Part shown: one piece after another, positions 44,539 through 54,330 of the stretch | Position numbering within the stretch: position 1 is the stretch's first letter | How the letters are laid out: the number at the start of each line of letters is the position of its first letter | Assembly (NCBI RefSeq): GCF_047511655.1 | Contig: NC_133393.1 | Location: 154,209,779 to 154,273,778, forward strand | Direction of reading: 5' to 3' | Length of the DNA stretch: 64,000 bases | Origin: Castor canadensis | Taxonomy: Eukaryota > Chordata > Mammalia > Rodentia > Castoridae | Notes under the pieces: model-generated | What the model was told of the DNA's origin: nothing | Seen by the model: the letters and a program-made list of their open reading frames with translations, nothing else | Database searches by the model: none | Position numbers and translations under genes: made by a program

Positions 44539-46236
44539 GTCCTCTTCTCCGGCTAGGAGGACTCTGGCCTGCTCTACTGCTCGTTCCCTTTCCCTTTTAT
44601 CCCCCGGTCTCCTTCCAAACCCTCTTTTTCCCTTTAACTTAGGGCATTCTCTCTTCCAATGCCCAGTTTTCTTACAGTAAAAACAGTGTTCCTTATCCGG
44701 GGTCCTGGCATGGCCCCCTCCCCTGGGTTGGTCCCGGACACCCGCTAGGAAGATACGGGCCATTTCTCTTTGTTACTTTCGGTTTTCCTTAGCCTGGAAC
44801 TCCCTGTCCTCCTTTCTCAATTTCTCCTGGGCCTCCCTGTCTTTCTTTCTCCGCCTTTCCTCCCTTTCTTTTGGAGTTTCCCTAGCGGTAAAGACCTTCT
44901 CTGCTATTTGTAGCATTTTCCTAATGGTCATTTCCCCTAAGTTTTTCTGTTTATTGAGTTTTCTCCTAATGTCTGGAGCTGCCTGATTAATGAATGAGAG
45001 CACCACAGCAGACCAGTGGAGCTCCTCCTCAGGGTCAATAGGGGTGTACTGATGGTATGCCTCATAGAGGCGCTCTAAGAAACCAGCTGGGCTTTCGTTT
45101 TCCCCTTGGACGACTGCTTTTACTTTTGCAAAGTTGGTGGGCTTTCTAGCGGCCGCTCGGAGACCGGCCATAAGAGTCTGGCGGTAGATTCGGAGATGCT
45201 CCCTACCTTCTGCGGTCCCGAAATCCCAATCAGGGTGGCGTAGGGGAAAAGCCTCTTCTATGGCCGGTTGGAGGGTTGTGGGTCTCCCATTATCCCCCAA
45301 GACGTTTTTTCTTGCTTCGTGGAGGATGCGCTCCCGCTCCTCTGTTGTCAAAAGAGTATTGAGCAGCTGATGACAGTCATCCCAAGTGGGACGGTGTGTA
45401 TGCATGATGGACTCCAAGAGATCTATGAGACACTTGGGGTCTTCTGAAAAGGGCGGGTTCTGCGTCCTCCAGTTATATAGATCACTGGAGGAGAAGGGCC
45501 AGTACTGAAACTGTTGCCCCCCTCCCGGACCCCCTTGGCCTACCGTCCGGACTGGAAGTGTAGGGACAGTTTCCTCCCCCTGTGTTGATGAGGAGGGCCC
45601 ATCTTCCCCTTCCCTTTTCCGAACCCCTCGGGGGTGAAGTCTTTGACCCATTTCTCCTCCTGCTGCCAGTCCTGTTGAAGAGGATGAGGAAATTTCCTCC
45701 TCCGGGGCACTGGCTTGGCCAGGGGGAGTCACATATGGAGGCGGCCGATCTTCTTCTGCCCCTGCGAGGGATGGGTAAAGGGGGGAACTCTCTGGTAAGA
45801 CCGGAGATGGTAAGGGAGGTGCCCTATTCTGAGGACTGGTCAGGGTGGGAAGAGGAAGTTTCTCCTCCTCCTTTATGACCAAGGCGGGCGTGACTGGGGT
45901 TTTCGCCCCGGGAGCCGAACTGGAGGGGTGAGTCAGAAAAGCTGTTAACCAGGGGCGGGGTTTCCTTGCCAGATCCTCCCAAACCATAATGTAAGGGACT
46001 TAGTCTGGATGGCCTCGATTGCCTGGCCGAAAAATTACTGCTTTAACCTTAGTGATCATGTCTAGGGAGAGGGAACCTTGAATGGGCCACCCGACTCCAA
46101 AGGTGGGCCACTCTGCAGAACAAAAGGTGTCGAACTTACCTTTCTTGATGACCAGACCTGCATTTAAGGCCCTTTCTTTAACTTCTGAAAAGTGAGAAAG
46201 GATCAAAGATTTTGGGGTTGTTTTTCCCTGTCCCAT
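44536..46236 (-). pseudogene. gag: ERV-C gag
   Basis: Gag of 566 codons counted through two nonsense codons. It begins MGQGKTTPKS, a myristoylated matrix start, and shows TFCSAEWPTFGVGWP of gammaretroviral matrix. A proline-rich segment holds the PPPY late motif (DRPPPYVTPP). Capsid carries the major homology-type stretch QGENESPAGFLERL, followed by a long charged helix, then nucleocapsid with one zinc knuckle (CFYCKKTGHWKREC). In-frame TAA codons lie at 46000-46002 (codon 79) and 44773-44775 (codon 488, between the charged helix and nucleocapsid). No frameshift occurs between them. Length and single knuckle fit the MLV group. Confidence 0.95.
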
Positions 46237-46824
46237 TATGGAAGGAGAATCAAACACCAAGAGAGATAGAACAAAAAGGGTAAAGGCAACAATAATTCCA
46301 CACACACACAACACTCTCCAGCACTCGCTCGGACCGGTCCTTCTCTCACACTGGTGCGCACCCCATTCAACCTCCTCACCGTCCAACTGGGATATCAGGA
46401 TGAAAGGCGTCCACTTGACGGGTGGTTGGTCGACTAGCTCAATTAGTTCTTCACCTGGCGCCAGGATTCCTAAAATGCTCGAGCCCAAATGAGAGGAGAA
46501 CCTCTCCCGGCAGGACCCTGCGGTCCTCCTAATGAAATTCTCAGAATAGAACTCCCTGGGGATTGGCCAAATCCCCGCCGTGGCCCAAATGGAACACTCA
46601 AGTTCCTCCAAATGAGGGTCTTGGATCCCCTCCCAATGCCTAGGACTTGGGATCGCCCCTGCTTTCTCGCGGGCAAGTTCTGTCTCTCGAGAAAATGGAA
46701 TATCGGTGGGACCTCCAAATGTTAGGAACAGGAATCCTATTCCCCCAAGAGACAGAGAGCCAGGCGTGAATGCAATCAACAAAGCAGAGTTTATTGGGCT
46801 GGCTAGCCAGGGTCGAGCTCCCAC
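46237..46824 (-). other. ERV-C leader open frame in phase with gag (glycoGag-like)
   Basis: The leader is free of stops for 196 codons in the gag frame, starting within the LTR. A 21-residue hydrophobic segment (VLCVCGIIVAFTLFVLSLLV plus F, about 46252-46314) stands five residues before the gag Met. MLV-group viruses make glycoGag from a CUG in the leader, and its N-terminal extension has a signal-anchor just upstream of gag. The start codon here is not identified. The first gag stop would truncate it in this copy. Confidence 0.55.
46700..46717 (-). other. ERV-C primer binding site, tRNA-Gln type
   Basis: Minus strand TGGAGGTCCCACCGATAT, two bases after the LTR. It matches the complement of the tRNA-Gln 3' end (as I recall it) at 17 of 18 bases. 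Confidence 0.75.
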
Positions 46825-47188
46825 ACGGACACGCAGGACCGGTTAGGAAAACACGACCCTGAGCCTCTTTAGGGGAAATCTTATATAGACCACTACCTGC
46901 CGTTACAGCAAAAGCCCGCGCAGCACTTAACCAATGATTTTGTAACACAGAGTAAAAGGTCAGCAGTTGCGCGCGTATTTTCGTTATCAACATTGAGCAA
47001 GCAGGCAGAGCACATCTTGCACGTACATCCTGTCACCTTTCGCAACCTTCTCACATTCCTCACATTCTATATCCCCGAGCCGAGCCCTGCTGCCCTGCTT
47101 ATCTTATCTACATGGGGCATCTGGTACCGGTTTCTCCAACAAGGGGGTGGGGTCTGTTGAGACATCTCATTCCTTCTTATCCCTTTCA
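46720..47188 (-). repeat. ERV-C 5' LTR (promoter copy)
   Basis: 469 bp. On the minus strand there is a TATATAAG box at 46887-46880 and AATAAA at 46795-46790, so U3-R-U5 order is clear. It differs from the other LTR at five sites, all at CpG/TpG/CpA positions. Confidence 0.97.
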
Positions 47189-47192
47189 GAAA
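47189..47192. other. ERV-C target-site duplication, right
   Basis: GAAA, partner of 38587-38590. Confidence 0.85.
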
Positions 47193-47336
47193 TACTTAGG
47201 ATCAAGTTGAAAAGTCTGATTTATTCCCCCAGAGAGACTCCTTTGGCAGCCTTGTCTGTGAGTCTGTTCCCAGAGTCTCACTTAGGTCTGGTGTCTGTTT
47301 ATATGGACAACGGCCACTTCTGTTGGGAGTAAAAGA

Positions 47337-47338
<2 letters not shown>
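47193..47338 (-). pseudogene. pol: ERV-A pol: RNase H C-terminal end
   Basis: One minus-strand frame gives GNRLTDKAAK, the closing motif of retroviral RNase H. It is separated from the upstream RNase H by a SINE. Confidence 0.65.
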
Positions 47339-47368
<30 letters not shown>

Positions 47369-47552
47369 ACTGGGATTTGAACCCAGGGCCTACACGTTCA
47401 GCCACTCCACCAGTCCTATTTTTGTGAAGGATGTGTTTGAGATAGGATCTCACGAACTATTTGCCTGAGTCTGGCTTTGAACTGTGAGCCTCCTGATCTC
47501 TACCTCCTGAGTAGCTGGATTACAGGCATGAGCCACCAGCACCCAAGGGAGA
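47339..47552 (-). repeat. B1+ID dimeric SINE with (GT)n, inserted in ERV-A pol
   Basis: A pure GT run at about 47341-47369 replaces the usual tail. GGGATTTGAACCCAGGGCC and CAGCCACTCCACCAGTCC mark the ID part; GGATTACAGGCATGAGCCAC ends the B1 part. Confidence 0.92.
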
Positions 47553-48106
47553 GAAATACTTTCTAAGATTTGCTTGACTAATTCTCCATGGACCAATTCC
47601 TTTCTCTTGATTTTTACGAGACCCTGTTCTGTCCATATTTTTCTAAAAGTTTGCACTACTCCATAAACATCTTTAGAATCGGTGTCTTCTTGGCCTTCAG
47701 GCAAATTTAAGGCATGGTTAAGAGCATGTAACTCACAGGTCTGAGTCAGCCAGCCATTAGGTAATCTACCTTCCTCACATAAGGAGCGTTTGGCTCCATC
47801 AGTAATCGCACACCATTATGTCTGTTTCCCTCTATTATCCAGGATGATCCATCAACAAACAGCTTGGACCCATCATACAGTGGGACCTCACTTAGGTCTG
47901 GCCTGACCCTAGTTTGGTATTCTATGGTGTCTAGGCAGTTGTGTTCAGATGCATCCTGGCTTTCTTCTCCCTTCCAGGGAAAACTGGTGGGATTCAGGCA
48001 GGTATCAGTGGTCAAAACCAAATCATCCCTTTCAAATAATATGACCTCATACTTTAGAATTTGGGAATCTGTGAGCACCTCCTGGCTTTTTGATGTACTC
48101 CCCTGA
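47553..48106 (-). pseudogene. pol: ERV-A pol: connection and RNase H
   Basis: The minus-strand frame has a LTDSQILKYEVILFE connection motif, RVRPDLSEVPL, and FVDGSSWIIEGNRHNG, the DGSS RNase H signature. YGVVQTFRKIW and the LVKQILESI helix follow in a shifted frame. Family text differs from both ERV-B and ERV-C. The RT, protease and gag of this element are not present to the right, so it is truncated at about 48.1 kb. Confidence 0.85.
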
Positions 48107-48179
48107 CCAGATGTGGAGTGCTTACTATTCAGACTCCTCCAAAAGTTAATTCAACAAACAACATTTGATTGACCTAACA

Positions 48180-48450
48180 GTCACATATAGAAAAAATGAA
48201 CTTCCACTCTCAGACCACACACAAAAGTAATTTGTGAGGGTTCCACAATATGAGTCCTAGATCTAAAAACAAGATTTAAAATTATGAAACTGCTAGGGAA
48301 AAAACCCTACAGAAGCTTTTGAGTTAGAGGGAGATTTCTAAAATAGCACACAAAAAACACAAACTCTAAAAGGACAACTAGGAAATTGGACATTACCCAG
48401 ATTTTAAAATTTTGCTCTTTGCAAATCATACATCAGCCATGTCTAGAGAA
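48180..48450 (+). repeat. L1 ORF2 3' fragment
   Basis: CTCAGACCACACACAAAAG, AAACTGCTAGGGAAAAAACC and AATTTTGCTCTTTGCAAATC have the order of the mammalian L1 ORF2 3' region. Confidence 0.6.
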
Positions 48451-48715
48451 CAGCTTCTTCGCCTTGTTTTATTCCTCCTGGCCCCAAGGAGCCCTTTTTA
48501 TTCTTTTTTAATTGCCCCCAAAGAAAATGTACTGAGGCAGATATCGGTTTCTGTATCACACGTAAGCACCATGTTTTACATATAAAAGGAATACAAGTTT
48601 TTCACTCTCCAAGAAGCAATCTTCACCCCTTCAAGGCAATCTTCCCCCACTGAAGAAGCGTGCCGTAGAATCTACGAAGATCTATCATCACTGGAGATGA
48701 GAAGACAAACAGCCC
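48451..48715. other. Intergenic, nothing recognised
   Basis: No supported feature. Confidence 0.4.
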
Positions 48716-48800
48716 TTGGCCTGGGATGCACCTCAGTGGTACTGCACACGCCATGAGCCAGACCCCGAGTTACATTTCCTACAACACACATGCACACATA
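48716..48800 (+). repeat. ID-like SINE, diverged
   Basis: GGCCTGGGATGCACCTCAGTGG and CCCCGAGTTACATTTCC keep box-like spacing. Confidence 0.5.
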
Positions 48801-48972
48801 CAAACCCAATATTTTGTTTTTAATCAGCAAAAGATTTGAATAAACCAGGCACCGAAAAGGCAAAGGGATGACAAATGTATGGAAAGGAATCCATCATGAT
48901 GAGTCAGGAGGGAACAGCTGCCACCCACACCAGCGAGCCCACACTTAAGACTGAGCACAGCAGGTGTGGGCA

Positions 48973-49410
48973 CATTAGTCAACTTTCTGTTGCTGTGACA
49001 AAATAACTGAGAAAAACAACTCAAAAGGAGGCAAGGTTTGTTTGGCTCTTGATTTTAGAGGTTTCAGTTTGAGGTTGGCCGGCTCCATTGCTGAGATGAG
49101 GCAGAACATCATGGTGGCAGGGGTGTGTGACAAGGGAGGCTCACCTCATGGTGGTCAGGAGGCAAAGAGAGCAAGAGGAAAGGGGCCAGGGACAAGATGT
49201 AGTCCCAAGGGTATGCCCCAAGGACTCACTCCCTTCACCTAGGTCCCTCCGCCCAAGTTTCCATCACCTCCCAATGGCGCACCATCCCCTAATGAGGTCA
49301 CTCTTCACGGTCCAATCTCTTCCAAACCCCCATCTCTGAGCGTTGCTGCATTGGGAACCAAGCTTTCAACACATGAGCCTGTGGGGGCATTCCAGATCCC
49401 AACCATAACA
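48973..49410 (-). repeat. MaLR-type LTR inside L1 sequence
   Basis: Minus strand from TGTTATGGTTGGGATCTGGA to the CAACAGAAAGTTGACTAATG end. GTGGG stands on both outer sides and may be the target duplication. Confidence 0.7.
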
Positions 49411-49414
49411 GTGG

Positions 49415-49740
49415 GTGAGGTATGGCAGAACGGAATCCTCACCCACTGCTGGTGGGAATGTAAATGTTCACCCACTTTGGAAAACAGTTTGACAATTTCT
49501 TAAAAAGTTAAACGCATGCCTACCCCATGACCCAGCCATTCTACTCTGAGATACTTACCCAAGAGATATGAAAGCATACATCCACACAGACTGGACCAGG
49601 AATAGTCAGAGTAACTTTCTTAATAATAGCTAAAACAAATAGTGTCTGTCAACAGACAAATGGATCAACAAATTGCATAACCTTACAATGCAGCACTAGG
49701 ACTTACAATGCAGCACTAGGACTTACAATGCAGCTGGATT
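49415..49740 (+). repeat. L1 ORF2 3' fragment with 20-bp tandem units
   Basis: CCCACTGCTGGTGGGAATGT and ACCCAGCCATTCTACTCTGAG are L1 3' landmarks. At 49683-49733 a 20-bp unit (ACTTACAATGCAGCACTAGG) is repeated about 2.7 times. Confidence 0.7.
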
Positions 49741-50640
49741 AAAGGACCCAGGTCCCCTCTAAACCAAATACAGCTCCCCATTTCCAGAGCCCGACTCTCC
49801 TGGTTTCTGTCCGCTGGTGCACTGTACTCACAGCATCACCTGCTTTGCTCCATGGCAGGTGCATTGGTGGCCTGACTGTAAAGCCAGCAGACACAATAGA
49901 AGCTGGCAGGGGGTCAGAGTGTGTCAGGGGTGGCACAGATTTGTCCCTGTAGACCCTTGTCAGGGGGCCCAGCCCCTAGTGTTGTCAACACAGCCCTGAG
50001 ACTGTGCCAGGGGCAGCTAAGGACAGCCTTCAAGTCCAAAAGCTCCTAGAACAGCCACGGCTGAGTCGGTTCACAGCAGACTCTGTGCTGTACACTACCA
50101 CATAGAGGAGTGCCAGCATCCCTGTTTTGAGGGGGTGGTAGGGGGCTGTCTGAGGGTAGGATGGGATGTGGTGGTGAAGAGGACACCGGGAATTGTCTCA
50201 GGACCCCTTTTAATATGACCCCAGGGTTGGGGCATTCAGCCTGTGGTGCAAAGCCAGAGCTGGAGGGGACCCCCTCTTCTTGGGAGGGGAACACACAGGA
50301 GAGCTGGCCTTGTCCATGGCTATAGCACAGTGCTTCAATCACGCTGGCCAATGAGATTATTTGAAAAACTGACCTGGCTTGTGTCTTAAGCTGGAGCCCT
50401 AATGCCTCAGTTTCCCCAGCTCTCAGTGGGGGGAGGGGCTTGATGCTCTTCAAGGTGGGGCTGTTCCTTGTGATGCACGTCTCCTCTCTGCTAATGAATG
50501 AGTCTCTCTAAACACGTTCCATCCTTGTGACCCAGAAGGGCTCTCGTTCAACCAAATCCCCTCCAGGATGACATTGTGCGGCCCTGAGCACTTTCGCCTC
50601 CTTGGGACTGTTCCTCCATTATAAAAAGTAACAATACACT
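49741..50640. other. Intergenic, nothing recognised
   Basis: No exon, SINE or LTR that I can support. Confidence 0.5.
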
Positions 50641-50764
50641 AAATGAAATTAAAATTATTTTACCGCTACATTGGCATAAAGACAAACGTATCAAAATTAT
50701 ATGTTAAAATAGCTTCTTTCTACCTAAAAGCTCATTCTTTTCCTAGTAGAAACTGGGTGAGCTT

Positions 50765-50885
50765 CCCGAGGACGCCGCCAGGGGGCGCCCGGCACCGGCG
50801 CTGGGCTGCGCGTGGAGGGCGCGCTGGGCAGGCGGAGGGCGCCCGGGACCGGGCCCCCCGCGAGCCCCTCTGGGCATTTGCCCAT
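50765..50885. promoter_or_regulatory. Small isolated GC/CpG island with CTCF-like core
   Basis: About 120 bp of very GC-rich, CpG-dense DNA lies in AT-rich surroundings. It contains CCGCCAGGGGGCGCCC (50775-50790), a close match to the CTCF consensus. No start codon with coding context is present. An insulator role between KIAA0930 and UPK3A is a hypothesis. Confidence 0.5.
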
Positions 50886-51037
50886 GCCGTTCCCTCTGAT
50901 AGGAACAGTATAACGTAAGAACTAGAAATCAGAAATAGTAATACAGAATCATGGATCATCCTGGCTTTCATATTTTAGATAATTTTATTTAAATAAGTTA
51001 TTTGCCTTAAATTTATTTGTATTTTACTACAAATTCA

Positions 51038-51446
51038 ATGCGATCTCCATAAAATTTAAGTGATATTTTCCACAGAAATAGAAAAAACTATTCTAAAATT
51101 CATATAGAAACCCCCAAAAAATGAACATCCGAAGCAATCCTGAGCAAAAAGAGCGATGCTGGAGGGGAGGGAGGAAGCAATTCTGGAGGTGTCAGTGCCT
51201 CACTTCAAACTACCCTAGACAGCCACAGTTACAAAACTAGCATAGCACAGCACAAAAACACACAGAGAGACCAATGGAGGAGAACACCCAGAAATAAACC
51301 CGTGCAGCTGCTGCCTGGTTGGCCACAAAGTTGTCAAAATATACACTGGAAAGAAAGACAGGCTATTTTAACAAGTGCTGCTGGGAAACTGGATATCCAC
51401 AAGCAGATGACTGAAACCAGGTTGCTATTGCTCACCCTGTACAAAA
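51038..51446 (+). repeat. L1 ORF2 3' fragment, part 1
   Basis: AATGCGATCTCCATAAAATT, AATCCTGAGCAAAAAGAG, GACCAATGGAGGAGAACACC and AACTGGATATCCACAAGCAG are in L1 order. It breaks at CAACTCAAG and resumes at 52128. Confidence 0.85.
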
Positions 51447-51755
51447 CTCAACTCAAGCTGAGCATGGCAGCCCATGCTTGTAACCCAAGCTTCTTGGGTA
51501 GGCTGAGATCATTAAGATCACAATTTGAGGCCAACCTGGGCAAAAAGTTTGTGAGACCCCATGTTAACCAATAGCTGGGTGTGATGGCATGAACCTATCA
51601 CTCCAGCAATAGCAGGAGGCATGACAGTCCAGGATGGCTGGGTAAAAAGCAGGACCCTATCTGCAAAGTAACTAGAACAAAAAGAGCTGGTGGTGTGGCT
51701 AGCAGAAGAGCACAAAGCCCTGACTTCAAGCCCCAGAACTGCAAAACACAAAACA
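51447..51755 (+). repeat. SINE cluster: two B1-like units plus ID
   Basis: GAGCATGGCAGCCCATGC and GGGTGTGATGGCATGAACC start two left-type units; AAAGAGCTGGTGGTGTGGCT starts the ID unit. Confidence 0.75.
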
Positions 51756-51765
51756 AATAAACAAA

Positions 51766-52032
51766 AAACCCAATGGGCATGGTGGCTCATGCCTGCAATC
51801 CCAGTTACTTGGGAGGGTAGCCTGGGCAAAAAATTAGGGAGACCCAGCTCAACAAGCCGGGTGTGGTGGTACAAACCTGTGAACCCAGCTGTCATCCGAG
51901 GCAAGCCCCAGGCAAAATGCAAGACGCTATCCTGAAAAAATAACTAAAGCAAAAAAAAGGGGAGGGGGGCTGGGGATGGCTCAAGTGGTAGAGCCCTGAG
52001 TTCAAACCCCCAGTACTTTAAAAAAAAAATCA
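51766..52032 (+). repeat. SINE cluster: B1-like units plus ID
   Basis: GGGCATGGTGGCTCATGCC, GGGTGTGGTGGTACAAACC and GGGGCTGGGGATGGCTCAAG mark three units. Confidence 0.75.
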
Positions 52033-52055
52033 AAAGAAATTTCAAAACAAAAGTT

Positions 52056-52127
52056 TTGGCTGGGGGCGTGGCTCAAGCAGAAGAGTGCCTTTAGTTCAAT
52101 CCCCAGTACTGTCAACAACAACAAAAA
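52056..52127 (+). repeat. ID-type SINE
   Basis: GGCTGGGGGCGTGGCTCAAG, a shortened body, and a CAACAACAACAAAAAA tail. Confidence 0.8.
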
Positions 52128-52860
52128 AAGGATCGAAGCCCTTAATATAAGATCTGAAACTTTGAACCTGCTAGAGGAAAACACAGGGGAAACACTTGCA
52201 GATCTAGACATAGGCAAGAACTTTCTAGAGAGGACTCCACAACTCAGGAGACATAGAACTGATAAATGGAACTGCATCAGATTACAAAGCTTCTGCATAG
52301 CAAGAGAAATAGTCAACAGAGCAAAGGACAGCCTAGGGAATGGGGAAGACTCTTTGCCAGCTATTCATCTGACAGGGGACTAATATTAGTATATGAAGAA
52401 CTCAGAAATTAAACAGCAAAAGAACAAATCATTTATTGAAATGGGCAAATGAACTGAACGGATGCTTTTCAAATGAAAAAGGACAAGCAGTCGATAACAT
52501 TTAACTTCTGTAGCCATTAGGGAAATGCAAGTCAAAACTACATTGAGATTCCTTCTCACCCCAGTAGAAATGCTGTCACCAAGAAAACAAAAAATGACAA
52601 ATGCCAACAAGGATGGGGGTGGGCAGGGAGAAAGGAACCCTTATACACTGCTGATGGGAATGTAAATTAGTCCAGCCTCTATGGAAATCAGTATGGAGGT
52701 TCCTCGGAAAACTAAAACCAGAACTATGATATGATCCTGCTATACCACCTCCTGGTATATACCCCAAAGCATCGAAGTCAACCTACAGCAGACACTGGCA
52801 CACCTGTCACAATAGCCAAGTTATGGAATCAACCTTGGTTCCCATCTGCAGATGAATAGA
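52128..52860 (+). repeat. L1 ORF2 3' fragment, part 2
   Basis: It continues part 1 after the SINE cluster. A translated run at 52162-52383 keeps DKWNCIRLQSFC, matching the L1 ORF2 C-terminal domain, then VAIREMQVKTTLR. Stops and frame changes mark it as dead. Confidence 0.88.
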
Positions 52861-53080
52861 TACAGGAGTGCCAGAGGCTCACGCCTGTAACCCTAGCTAC
52901 TTTGGGAGTCTGAGATAGGGAGGATGGAGGTTAGAGGCCAGCCCAGGCAAAGAGTTCTAGGGACTCCATCTCTAAAATAACCAGAGCAAAATGGACTGGA
53001 GGTGTGGCTCAAGTGGTAGAGCACCTACTTTGCAAGGGTGAAGCCCTGAGTTCAAACTCTAGTCCTACCACAAACAAAAA
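52861..53080 (+). repeat. B1+ID dimeric SINE in L1
   Basis: GGCTCACGCCTGTAACCCTA starts the left monomer and ATGGACTGGAGGTGTGGCTC the right one. Confidence 0.9.
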
Positions 53081-53470
53081 CAAAACCCAGTGATCTGTAT
53101 ACACAGGGGAGTATTAGTCAGCTACTGTGTGATTTGCAGGAACATAGATGGAACAGGAGATCAGCACATCACAGGAAATAAGTCAGTCTCACAGACACAT
53201 GTTTTGTCTCATTGTGGAATTTAGGGAAAACCAAAACTGGACATGAAGTATATGGGAGGGAAAAGGAGGGCAGCAGGATAAGACAGGGCAGCAAGGCTGG
53301 GGGTGTAGCTCAGTGGTAGGCCCTGAGTTCGATCCCCAGCACTGCAAAAATAAAAGGAAATAGAAGGAGTGAATATGATCAAAGTGTGTCATGTGTATGT
53401 GTGAAAATGTCATAATGAATCCCACTATTTGTGCAATTAATATTTTATATACTTTTAATTATTATTCAAA
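53081..53470 (+). repeat. L1 3' end and 3' UTR, with ID SINE at 53297-53360
   Basis: GAGTATTAGTCAGCTACTGTG and AGGAACATAGATGGAACAGG are L1 3' text. A short ID copy (GGCTGGGGGTGTAGCTCAGTGG) interrupts it. The 3' UTR text GAAAATGTCATAATGAATCCC resembles 58790-58815. Confidence 0.8.
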
Positions 53471-53612
53471 TAACATAATGATTTTAAGCAATTATATTCG
53501 TAACTGTCTTTTGTCTATGTATCTCCCCATCTATCTGTAAGACACCCTCCCTATGTTTTGGCCAGGAGCCACCTGGTCATCTGGAACAGCTTGTTGAGCC
53601 CCAGGGCCAGCA

Positions 53613-53826
53613 TGGTTTATTTTGTTTTGTTTTTTTCTGTGCTGGGGCTTGAACTCAGGGTCTACACCTTGAGCCACTCCAGCAGCCCTTTTTTGTTATG
53701 AAGGATTTTTTCAAGATAGGGTCTCATGAACTACTTGCCTGGGCTGGCTTTGAACAATGATCCACCTGATCTCTGCCTCCTGAGTGGCTAGGATTACAGG
53801 TGTGAGCCACTGGCGCCCAGCTGCCA
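53613..53826 (-). repeat. B1+ID dimeric SINE
   Basis: GGGGCTTGAACTCAGGGTCT and TTGAGCCACTCCAGCAGCCC; B1 part ends GTGAGCCACTGGCGCCCAGC. Confidence 0.93.
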
Positions 53827-53846
53827 GCATGCTTTTAAGAATAACT

Positions 53847-53939
53847 GGGACTGGAGGTGTAGCTCAAGTGATAGAGAGCCTGCCTAGCAAGCACAAAGTC
53901 CTGAGTTCTAATCAAAGTACTGCCAAAAAAAAAAAAAGT
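53847..53939 (+). repeat. ID-type SINE
   Basis: GGGACTGGAGGTGTAGCTCA and GCCTAGCAAGCACAAAG with an A13 tail. Confidence 0.9.
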
Positions 53940-54102
53940 TAACTGGGGCCAGGTCAAATGGATATAAGAATTTACTCAAAGGGATCTCACTGGCCAAATT
54001 TTTCACGATGTGAACACCAAAAGAAGAAAGGTAACTGAATTTGATTGAATTTATAATTTATGGCAAACCATGGCTCTTTAATGCGAAGATAAAAAGCGCT
54101 GC

Positions 54103-54330
54103 GAAGGCTGGCATGGTGGCACCCTCCTGAAAGCCCAGCTACTCAGGACAGAGGGAGAAGGATCTCCGTCTGAGGACAGACCCTGGTCAAAGTGAGAGGT
54201 CCTGAGTTCAATCCCCAGCACCAGCAAAAAAGAAGGAGGAGGAGGAGGAGAAGGAAGAAGGAACGAACGAATGAACAAACAAAGGAAGGAAGGAAAGAAG
54301 GAAGGAAGGAAGAGAAAGAAATGAGGCATG
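54103..54330 (+). repeat. B1/ID remnant followed by (GGA)n and (GGAA)n
   Basis: A chimaeric SINE remnant (GGCATGGTGGCACCCTCC ... GAGTTCAATCCCCAGC) has a tail grown into purine repeats from about 54229 to 54330. Minus-strand frames with poly-Leu/Phe are artefacts of it. Confidence 0.8.

Larger units (their letters stand above)
38591..47188 (-). mobile_element. ERV-C, MLV-like gammaretroviral provirus
   Basis: An 8.6-kb provirus in minus orientation, with two 469-bp LTRs, primer site, leader, gag, pro-pol, env and polypurine tract. Gag and pol share one frame with a stop between them, the MLV arrangement. The LTRs differ at 5 of 469 positions (about 1.1%), so it is much younger than its neighbours. 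It interrupts ERV-A integrase, with a GAAA duplication on both sides. Multiple stops and frame breaks make it non-productive as read. Confidence 0.96.

Noticed and set aside
46000-46824. The leader-plus-matrix frame as a host gene
   Set aside because: It lies between LTR and gag and its C-terminal part is gammaretroviral matrix.
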